A stretch of DNA of 29,721 nt, from assembly GCA_025349905.2 (NCBI GenBank), contig MU624544.1:49179-78899 (forward strand), given 5' to 3'. This document shows positions 21,562 to 29,593 of the stretch, in pieces. This DNA comes from Blastocladiella britannica (lineage: Eukaryota > Blastocladiomycota > Blastocladiomycetes > Blastocladiales > Blastocladiaceae). A program made the position numbers and the translations under genes. How positions within the stretch are numbered: position 1 is the stretch's first letter; each line of letters opens with the position of its first letter. The notes beneath the pieces are model-generated. The model did no database searches and was not told where the DNA came from. It saw only the letters and a program-made list of their open reading frames with translations.

Positions 21562-24117
21562 ATGATTCCGCAGCATACATACCGCGGTCTCCACTCCAAA
21601 CAGGCGTTCGACGCCCATCGATCGGTGGCCCATCGTGTTCGCCAATATTTGTTTCCCCCTGAGCCAAATCTCACGCTATCCAGAACGCGAGATGGGACGG
21701 GACCCTCGCTTGGCCAGCCACTTCTATCACCGACCGTATTTGTTCTTGTGCCAGGAACGCCTGCAGTGATTATCGTTCGCATGGTCGCCTTCTCGGCTGG
21801 GTACCTGAGCATGCTGTTTGCACCGATTCGACCTGCATTTGGCGTCGACGTGTTTCCACCAGGACTTCAAGCGGCCGTGGACTTGATCTTATTGACGGTG
21901 CTTCTCCTGGACGTCTTGTGCGGATTCTTTGCCGCATATTACAATCCAACTGCAGAGCTCGAAGTGTCTCTTCCCGTGATTCGACGGCATTATGCGACGC
22001 ACAAATTTCCAGTGCGCCTTCTGGCATTGCTTCCGTTGCGCGATACTCTCTTGTTCTTACAAGCACCCGCATTGGCAGTGTCGGTGGGCTCTTTGCTTCC
22101 CCTCGTGCACATTTGGCGCTGGATTGTCCTTGTTCGCGAAAAGGAATCGTCGTTGCGATCGACCAAATCGTTCACGCTGGTGGCCATGTCGCTTCTGGGA
22201 CTCCAAATCGTGCACTGGCTCACGTGCTGCTGGTGGTACCTTGAGCAAGTGTGCGCTCGGGTGTATGGCCCGTATCGGACCTGGGCGCAAGTACATGCGC
22301 ATACAAACCTCTGGGACCTGGATCAATTTGAAGCCCAGCCGCTGGCCCGATATTTCTACATTTTCCAGTTTGTTTTCACTTGTACATGATCTTTTTTTTT
22401 TGGGTTCCTGAAGAGAGGGCACATAAGAGTTCCTCAACCCGTAAACATGTTTTTTTCAAGTGATCCTGGATCCCTTGTCAAAGGCGAAGCTGGTCAACCC
22501 GCTCGAGCTTGCTGGCGCACAAGTGATTACTATCCTCGGAGTGCTCATGATTCATTCCTATCTTGTCAGTAACACACCTTTTTCTGTTGTTGTATTTCTT
22601 TTTGGTAGATTGACTGATGAAACTATATGCGCTTTGATTGCAGGCAGTTGCCATCGCCCACCTGACGAATCGCCTTGCCGCAAAGGCAAAGAAGGAATAC
22701 GAGCTGAAATCCTGCGTCGAGTACTTGTTGACCCAAGGCGTGTCGCCGGAAGCATGCAGGCGATACATGGAGTACCATGAGCAGCTGTGGTTTGTTCAAA
22801 ATGGGGCGGCACGGCCATGGGCGCTCTTCAACGACATTCCCGACACGATCCGCGCCGAGATTTCGCTCAATATGTTGGGCCAATTACTGCGCAGCGTGGC
22901 CATGTTTGCCCATTGCCCTGAACCATTGCTGCGAATGCTTGCGACTCGAGCCGATCAGCTTTACTTTGCTCCGGGCGAGGCTATTATTCGTAAAGGTAAT
23001 TCTTTTTATGTCGGTGTCTGTGTCGCCGATGCTGACTGCTGGTTTGGAATAGATGACGTGGGTGCGGAAATGTATATTGTGCGGAAAGGGCAGGCGCAAG
23101 TCGTTTCGGACGATCAGACGCGAGTGTGGGCCGATATCAAGGTTGGTGGATTCTTTGGTGCTCTTTTCCTTCACTATTTTTGCAGGGTCAGTTGGGTGGG
23201 TTTTAACAAAATTGGATGCAGGCGAGCTGTCGATCTTCAACCCAATCAAGCGCACGGCGACGGTGGTGGCCTCCACGCGGTGCCACTTGCTGGCGCTAAG
23301 TCGCACCGCGCTGGTGGAGGCCCAAGCGGCGTTTCCGGTCGAATGCGAAGTAATCCGGGCCGCGGCCGAGGCCAAACTCACACAACTTACCCAGTGGCAC
23401 AACGAGCTTCGCGTCAACCCGCACATGACAAGTGAGCTTCAGTTCAAGTCGGTGTCGATGGTGGCCAAGAGCGATGCGCTTCCCAGTGTCGACAGCAACA
23501 TGGACGTGATGGATCTCATGGCTATAGCGAACCCTGCTGCCGCCGCGATCTTTGTTCCTGTCCCTCGGTCGGCACGCCGGCAGTCGATCTACGTCGCTGG
23601 CAACGGCAGCAATAGCACCAGCATGTCTCGGCGATCGTCCAATATGATGCCTGCTCGCTCGAGCTCGATCACTTCGCCGTCAGGAGAAGGTGCCGCCGAC
23701 TCGTATACTCCAGGTCCTGTGATTTTCGGCGGACCCGCTCGCGCTGCAGTCCACCTTAATGGGCATCGGCGAGACGATGACATGCGAAAGGCCCTGTTTA
23801 CGGCGCGGCCGTCTGCTCCTCGCCCGCGCGCCACGTCAACCATGAGCCCCGCACCGTCATCCACATCGTCGTCCTCGTCCGAGTCGGCGTTGCCCTTGAA
23901 TCCGTTGCTCGACCTTCGCCTCCCCCCGTCGCTCACGAACAGTTCTGCGGGCGGCGACACGGCTGGCCCTCCCTCTTCTTCGTCTTCCCAGCGGCGCACT
24001 TCCGGCAGTAGTGGAGTCCAACACCGAGTTGCACGTCGCCCAAGCGCATCCGCAGGACAGATCAATGAAATGGCGAGCAGGGCCGCGTCCCAAATGAATG
24101 AGCCTGATGGCGGGTAG
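21562..24117 (+). CDS. Cyclic-nucleotide-binding channel-like protein with a non-canonical pore
   Basis: Predicted exons are 21562-22381, 22461-22564, 22644-22995, 23053-23157 and 23222-24117 (introns 79, 79, 57 and 64 nt), giving 758 aa. The order is that of CNG/HCN/EAG channels: S1 about 68-90, S2 about 102-126, S3 region about 149-167, a weak S4 about 174-196 with few basic residues, S5 about 204-228, pore about 262-290, S6 about 292-308, C-linker, then a cyclic-nucleotide-binding domain about 385-500. The binding domain keeps the phosphate cassette: GGFFGELSIF with Glu462, and KRTATV with Arg471. The pore has no GYG/GFG filter; FVFTLILDPLSKAK occupies its place. The C-terminal 250 residues are Ser/Pro-rich with four RRxS/T motifs. 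A plasma or flagellar membrane location is plausible. It could be a modified channel or a non-conducting sensor. Confidence 0.85.
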
Positions 24118-24300
24118 CGCTGATTACGATGTGAGAAACGCTGATGAGAGTGCGAGATAGATCCATGGTATTAAGATATTGCGAAAATTAACTTTAGGCT
24201 TTTGCCATTCCCATAATTACAAACTATTTTTCAGTAATCAATCACTTACCCCAAGTGTCCTTTTGAGTTTACCCCCACCATACGTGCGACGCACATCGCG

Positions 24301-26182
24301 ATGGATATTACAAGACTCGGGCCGCCGCGATCAGCGCCTAATGGCGATCTCGTCTACCCTTCCGTCATTCGCGATGGGTTCCAACTTGTTGCCGAGCGAC
24401 CGTGGCTTCATGGAGCCGGGGCAGACCCCAACGGTGACTTTGGGGACCCATTTGACCTTGGTCTTGAAGTGATCGCGCTCGAGGACTATTCCCACGCCAC
24501 CATTCCCGGCGAGCTGCACCTGCTTTTCATGGTTGACATCGGGCGGTTTAACATGGTGATGGAGTTGTTACAAGCTACGTTCCCCACTGGGGTGCAATCT
24601 GACATGCAGGGGACATCGGGGCAAGTGTTAATTCGGTATACTGATCCACTTTTTCCGGTGCTCTTGGAAGGGGAAAACACTCAATATTGAATATTTCAGC
24701 AAGTACATTGCCATCAAGTGCATCCCGCATCAAGTGCTGGCCACTGCTGATGAACGGACGCAAAAGGCGCGCGCTAATTATAACCGCCAGCACCAGGAAA
24801 TGGTGGCAGAGGCCATTGCTGCCCGATCGTTGAGCAATTACGGCGGGATCCCACACCCCAACATTGTACTGCCGCTGTATTTTCTTGAAAAGGGGGCCAT
24901 TGGTATCTCTACTCATTAAGTTTATTTGGAGTGATCCTGACATGTAAAACACACGACAGTGATGGCCGGTGCCAAGTACTTGACCTTGTCGCACCAAGTT
25001 GTACGTCGTCTCTGTATTCCTTTCTGTGCGCCTACGATTGACGAAATATATAGAACGCAGCAGAAGCAAAGAACATCAAGTTACCCCATCCAGCGCTGGC
25101 ATCAATTCTCAGAGACGTCTTGTTGGCACTGGATCACATTCACACGAACCGAAAGAGCGTCTGGCTCGACGTAAAGAGTGCGCTTCCCTTGAATTGACAG
25201 CAACCGAAAAGTAACATGGTTAACAAAAAAAATAGGCCAAAATATCCTGTTGATCGATGGTGGCCGTGCGGCCATCACCGATCTGGGCGGCAGCCGCAAG
25301 CTAGGAGACCTGGTCACGGAAGGTACGGAAGGGTTCATGTGCACGCAGCAGCGCGATGCGCGCAACCGCAAAACGACCGGGTTTCCGCGCGCACAGGCCG
25401 CCATGGACTTGTTTTCGGTGGCTATCGTCACGTTTGAGGCGGTGGGCGAAAAAGGTATTCGGTGCGATGGTCTGCCCGTGACCGAGTTTTCGGCGCTCGC
25501 CCCACTGCTGGAACTTTGCCGGATGCCCGCTTCATGGGATCTTTCCGAGGAAAAGTTTGGTGACGGGAAGAGCGCGACTGATTTCTTACTGGCATGCACC
25601 GCTCCGACCGCGACGGCACGGCAGCTTTTGCTGCATCCGTACCTCGAGTGCGCCGACCGCGCCGCGGTGCAATCGTGGCTGGATGCGGTTGATGAGGTTT
25701 TACCCGAGTATCCGAGTGCACCAGCAGGGGCGGTAGTCGAGGGCGAGCAAGCGGCCGAGCGGTACCTGGTAACGACCACCGAACCGCCGGTGGTGGCGAC
25801 TGCGCTGCCGGTACCGAGCATTTGCTTTGAAATGTCCGTGGATGGGCCCATGGACGCCGATGCGCCCTCGCCGCGACCACCGCGGCGGCTGCCGGCCGCT
25901 GCGAAGACGATGCGCGGCCGTGCACTGTCGGCGGACAGCTCGCCCTCGGCCAAAGTGTCGTCCGAGAGCTTGAAGTCGGGTGTACCGGTGGGTCGACGGC
26001 GGTCCATCTCGCAGTCGCTCGCCGACAAGATCAAGAACGTGTTTGGCGGCAGCCGGGTTCTGACCAACAAGAGCAGCAACAGCAGGTCGATACTGGGATT
26101 CAACAGGTCGACAACGTCCACGGCGTCGACCAGCGCATTCTCGGCCAGTGCGTCTGCCAGGTCGTTGCCCGGGCCCATGTAA
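24301..26182 (+). CDS. Divergent protein kinase
   Basis: Predicted exons are 24301-24635, 24700-24902, 24960-25000, 25054-25177 and 25236-26182 (introns 64, 57, 53 and 58 nt), giving 549 aa. The first 100 residues have no domain I recognise. The kinase fold follows: a shortened Gly loop (QGTSGQVLIR), beta-3 Lys in YIAIKCIP, a probable helix-C Glu in MVAEAIAARSL, a hinge near VMAGAKYL, and helix E ending ALDHIH. The catalytic loop reads VWLDVKSQN instead of HRDLKPxN, so His and Arg are lost but Asp, Lys and Asn remain. DFG is DLG and APE is missing (GTEGFMCTQ). Ion-pair and metal-binding residues survive, so activity is possible. The tail is Ser-rich and basic (GRRRSISQS). I cannot name the kinase group; the eccentric motifs argue against a standard AGC or CMGC member. 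Its 3' end converges on the small minus-strand gene. Confidence 0.85.
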
Positions 26183-26195
26183 ACAAGATGTGGCG

Positions 26196-26201
26196 TTTAT
26201 T
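26196..26201 (-). terminator. Possible AATAAA polyadenylation signal of the minus-strand gene
   Basis: A perfect AATAAA on the minus strand lies about 190 nt past the TAG of the gene ending at 26392, and only 14 bp past the kinase stop codon. If used, the 3' UTRs of the two convergent genes would overlap. Confidence 0.4.
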
Positions 26202-26252
26202 GGTTTGAAGAGTCAAATGAACGGTCGTATTTCCTCTTCAACTCAACGCACG

Positions 26253-26481
26253 GCTGAGTGGGCTTTCGAAAGTTTCCAATTCACCTGCGATCTCACCCGC
26301 GATGCGGGCACTGCAACCAATTGTGCGCCTGGTGCAGCAGAGAGTGGATACCGTTTAAGGTTCCGGGAATGAGAAGGGAAAAAAACAACAACTACGGCGA
26401 TGCCGCCGCCTTGGCCGCCGCCGTCTCGGCCGTCTTGACCTTGGCTGCTGCCTTGGCCTCTTGCGCCTTCACCCGCGCGCC
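26253..26481 (-). repeat. Inverted duplication, copy B
   Basis: Reverse-complement partner of the left edge of the window (1-216). It covers the last 30 codons and the first about 140 nt of 3' UTR of the minus-strand gene. The match begins at GGCGCGCGGG and ends at AAAGCCCACTCAGC when read on the minus strand. Sequence beyond 26253, towards the kinase gene, is not similar to the DNA beyond 216. Confidence 0.85.
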
Positions 26482-26661
26482 CACGAGACTCTCCACCACG
26501 GCGACCAGCTTGGGGTCCCCCGCCGCCGCATGCCAGAACTCGGTAGTTGCGTTTGTCGTTTTTTTGCGCTGGCTGTTTACCTTTTCACTTTTTTTCCAGC
26601 AGCAGTGACGATCGCGCGGTGGTACTGGTGGCAAACAAAAAACAGCCATTCCATCCAGCAA
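26392..26661 (-). CDS. 3' portion of a small unidentified gene, paralogue of the left-edge gene
   Basis: The minus strand encodes FWHAAAGDPKLVAVVES and then an Ala/Lys/Glu-rich tail ending AAASP and TAG at 26392. The tail and the following UTR match the gene fragment at 1-78, which supports the coding frame. Codons from about 26565 down to 26392 look genuinely coding. Upstream of that the frame runs through A-rich DNA to 26661 with only TTG or an internal ATG as start. The true 5' end is probably separated by an intron: a GTAAAC donor at 26580 with a CCGAG acceptor ending near 26539 is one candidate. I do not recognise the protein; amphipathic helical character is all that can be said. The 5' boundary given is an outer limit. 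Confidence 0.5.
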   Translation of the reverse strand: MLDGMAVFCLPPVPPRDRHCCWKKSEKVNSQRKKTTNATTEFWHAAAGDPKLVAVVESLVGARVKAQEAKAAAKVKTAETAAAKAAASP

Positions 26662-27355
26662 TGGGTGGGTTTACAGCAGCGATCACATCCGACCCAACCG
26701 GACTTGACCCATTTTTTACGTCTTTTCTGAGCTTTGAGCCCATTTCTTTCAACCGTCCTTTACATTTACTCTTCGTCTTATTTCTTTTGTGTGCGCGGCC
26801 TTTTATTTGTCAACACCCAAACGGCTTGAGCGTTGTCTCATTCTGCCTCTTGTTATTCTTTAATGTTTGTGGTGTCGGGTCCAGTCAAGTGCATCAGGTG
26901 CAGTCAAGACGCTTGTTGCGGGTGCGGCTTTTTCTGGTTTATTTGATCTTCAGTCTCGAGCATATGGCTGACATGTTTATTTCTTTTGTATGGGTTTCTT
27001 TTTGTGTGCGATCAAGTTCGAGCAGGATTTGGATGTGATCGAGACCGAGTATTGGGTAAAAGCGAATAAAAGAATGTTTATTTATTGAAAAGTGTTTTTT
27101 TTTGGGTGGTTTTGGGAATGGGATCTGGAGCTGGTTTTTGGATGGAAATGAAGTGCGGTTTCTGCTGGAAACGGGATCAGGAAAACCCAGAATTGCGAGG
27201 TCGGCCGGTTTTCTGACGGTTTTTGGATGTGCGATTTCACGAGGAAACGGGTCCAACCGACATGTCACCACATGTCGGATTTCGCTGAGAAACGTGACGT
27301 CCATTCTTGGGAAAGAGTGGTGAATGAAACACCATCACTTCTCTTTAGCCGTGAA
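26662..27355. other. AT-rich intergenic region without recognised genes
   Basis: About 700 bp between the small minus-strand gene and the F-box/ARM gene, rich in T on the plus strand with several T runs. Open frames here have a composition unlike the neighbouring coding DNA, and I found no protein similarity by eye in either strand. It should contain the promoters of two divergent genes and possibly the missing 5' exon of the minus-strand gene. A perfect palindrome lies at 27257-27278. Confidence 0.55.
27257..27278. repeat. Perfect inverted repeat upstream of the F-box/ARM gene
   Basis: The 9-bp arms CCGACATGT and ACATGTCGG are separated by CACC. It lies about 80-100 bp before the likely start codon. 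It could be a binding site for a dimeric regulator or a hairpin in a 5' UTR; neither is shown. Confidence 0.55.
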
Positions 27356-29593
27356 ATGAACATCTCAAAAGTAAAAAGAATGACGCTACTGGTCGACCTG
27401 CCCGAGGACCTGCACGCGCCATTGGCGGCGTTCCTGCCCACCGAGGCCGACGTTCTCGCGCTGCGTGCCACCTGCTGCACCTTCCGCAACTCGAGCGCTC
27501 TTTTGCTGCCGCACCCGTTCCTGGCCGCCATGTGCGCCACCGTGGACCTGCACCACGCGCACGCGCTCCAAGTCGCACTCACCACCCTCGCCCGACGCAC
27601 TACACACCCCAAGGGCCTTTCGGCGCGTGCACGCGTCGTACAACGACTCTTACGCGCGCGAATCATTGACGACCCGACTTGGACCACGCTCCGCGATGCC
27701 GGGTTTCCGGCCGAGAACGCGCAAGAAGTGGCCCAGGCTCTGGCGGCGGTGGCGCTGGCCGACCGTCCCGACTTGGTCGCGCTGGTACTGGCCCTAGTCT
27801 TGGCCCCGCACCGCTTGCCGCCACCAACTATCCGGTCCCTGTGGCCAAAGGACAGTATTGGCACCATGACGCGCATGTTGCGCCTGGCTAAAGTCCACCA
27901 TAGCATTGCCTCTGGCTCTTTGTCCAAGGTCCTGGCCGATCGCGCCGCTCCTGTGGCCGCGGCGCTCGAGGCCCAGTTTGCGCCCGACATTAACCATACT
28001 TGCAGCGCGTTCGAACTCGTGCTCAAGCTCGAGTGCGCCGAGGACCGCGAATCGCTCCTCGCTGCCGTCAATGGCGTCCGCACTGTTGTCGCTCGTACGC
28101 TTTTTCTTTTCTGGCCGTGGACACGTGCATTCATCATCGTTGCGAACAATATCACAGGAAACGACCACCCAAACACGGACCAAATGCTCGAGTGCGACGT
28201 GGTGCCACGTATCGTGACCCTGCTGTCGCACGCCAACACCGAGATTGCCCGCGAGGCGTCGTGGACCATCTGCAACCTGGCCGCGCACACTGAAGAGTCG
28301 ACTACGCTGGTGGTCGATGCCGGCGCCATGCCCCCACTGCTGCGACACTTGCGCGCCAAGACCCCCGCGCAGCTCCGGCACCAGTCGGTGTGGTCGCTCG
28401 GCAACATTGTCGCCGACCGGTTCGAGTACCGCGATCTGGCAGTCGACCTGGGGATCGTTGAGCTGCTGACGGCGCAAGTGACGCGGCAAACGGTAGCTCT
28501 GGCGACACCAACCACCACCGCGCAGTCCGTGGCCAATCTGGCATGGGTGCTTCGGGTAGTGTCCAGCAACTGGCGTGAGCGACACAATGAGCTGCTGCCG
28601 CTAATGGTCCCAGCGCTCGGGTGCTTGTTGGCGTCATCGACTGCCGAGACGGTGGTGGACGCGGCGCGCGCGCTGCACAACCTGTTCACCAACACGTCGG
28701 ACTCTGTGGTGCAGCGCACGGTCGAGCTCGGTGGGCCCGCAGTCATTGTCGAGCACCTGCGCCGTGGGATCGTGATGCCGTCGGGCCAGCTGGCCGACTC
28801 GAGCGTCTTTGTCGCGTCCCTCAACGCACTCAAGGGCCTGGCACAGACCAGTACATTTGCCATTGTCGACGCCGGCCTGATCCCTGTTGCCAGCCATTTG
28901 CTCGGCCACCCGGCCCACAGCGTCGTCACGGGCGCGACGGTACTTCTGACCCGTATTGTCGCTGCCAGTGATGTGACCGACGAGCACCTTCGGGCAGTGG
29001 TGGTGGAAAGCAAGCTGCACGAGCGGGCAGCGCGTGTGCTCGATGCCGACGACGCCATGGCGGGTAACTTGTCGCTCCGCGCCGCCGTGATCGAGTTCCT
29101 GGCCCGATGCGTCACTTCCGCCAACCTCGCGCTCGCCGCTGATGACGTGATGGCCCGGCTGTCACGCAACGCCCGCATGGCACCCGTGCTAGTGACGGCG
29201 TTCGCGCACTCGTCCCTGGACGACTCGGTGGTGACCGCCGCGTGCCAGGGCCTGCAGCAGCTGGCGGCATTTGGCGGTACCAGCGGGGTTCGCCGCGTGC
29301 GTACCGCCATGGCCGCCCGGTTCGGGAACGGCTGGAACTGTGCGCGCCACGTGGTCGACCGCGGCGTCGAGGTGCACGATGCGGTGGCAAGCTTGACGGC
29401 GGCACTGGATGCGTTGCAACAGCAGCAGCCGGATCATGCAGCAGCAGCGATTGGCGAGGACGGGCTGCCGGCGGCCAATGCCCCGCCCGGGGCCAACCAG
29501 CTCAGCTTGGCGGCCGAGCATGTGAATCAAAACACCTTAGACGGCTGGGCCGACCAGCAGGGGTTGCCCAACTTGGAGCAGCTTGCCCTGTAG
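27356..29593 (+). CDS. F-box protein with importin-alpha-like armadillo repeats
   Basis: Predicted exons are 27356-28094 and 28158-29593, giving 724 aa. The 63-nt intron keeps the frame open, so it is easily missed; removing it yields VRTVVARNDHPNTDQMLECDV, which aligns with the start of the importin-alpha ARM array (KLLSREKNPPIDEVI...GVVPR). An F-box-like motif sits at about residues 14-50 (DLPEDLHAPLAAFLP, then DVLALRATC and FRNSS). ARM repeats run from about 230 to 600, two with the W-xxx-N signature (EASWTICNLAA and SVWSLGNIVAD). No importin-beta-binding domain is present. This layout suggests a substrate receptor of an SCF-type ubiquitin ligase that uses ARM repeats to hold its target, rather than a nuclear import adaptor; that role is inferred. 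A second in-frame ATG at 27380 is an equally good start. The C-terminus is Gln/Ala-rich. Confidence 0.85.
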   Translation: MNISKVKRMTLLVDLPEDLHAPLAAFLPTEADVLALRATCCTFRNSSALLLPHPFLAAMCATVDLHHAHALQVALTTLARRTTHPKGLSARARVVQRLLRARIIDDPTWTTLRDAGFPAENAQEVAQALAAVALADRPDLVALVLALVLAPHRLPPPTIRSLWPKDSIGTMTRMLRLAKVHHSIASGSLSKVLADRAAPVAAALEAQFAPDINHTCSAFELVLKLECAEDRESLLAAVNGVRTVVARTLFLFWPWTRAFIIVANNITGNDHPNTDQMLECDVVPRIVTLLSHANTEIAREASWTICNLAAHTEESTTLVVDAGAMPPLLRHLRAKTPAQLRHQSVWSLGNIVADRFEYRDLAVDLGIVELLTAQVTRQTVALATPTTTAQSVANLAWVLRVVSSNWRERHNELLPLMVPALGCLLASSTAETVVDAARALHNLFTNTSDSVVQRTVELGGPAVIVEHLRRGIVMPSGQLADSSVFVASLNALKGLAQTSTFAIVDAGLIPVASHLLGHPAHSVVTGATVLLTRIVAASDVTDEHLRAVVVESKLHERAARVLDADDAMAGNLSLRAAVIEFLARCVTSANLALAADDVMARLSRNARMAPVLVTAFAHSSLDDSVVTAACQGLQQLAAFGGTSGVRRVRTAMAARFGNGWNCARHVVDRGVEVHDAVASLTAALDALQQQQPDHAAAAIGEDGLPAANAPPGANQLSLAAEHVNQNTLDGWADQQGLPNLEQLAL

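Noticed and set aside
22382..22460. Hidden exon carrying the channel filter inside intron 1
   Set aside because: All three frames were read; none contains GYG, GFG or a similar motif with usable splice sites.
23158..23221. A 10-nt micro-exon (GGTCAGTTGG) in the channel gene giving GQLGELSIF
   Set aside because: It would need a 26-nt second intron. A single 64-nt intron gives the better family match GGFFGELSIF.
27227..27355. Longer N-terminus for the F-box/ARM protein
   Set aside because: The segment is AT-rich, includes the palindrome, and its codons are unlike the gene body.
27265..29310. 681-codon open frame on the minus strand opposite the F-box/ARM gene
   Set aside because: It is the antisense of a GC-rich coding region, is Ser/Arg/Ala-rich with no domain pattern, and the plus strand has clear ARM repeats.
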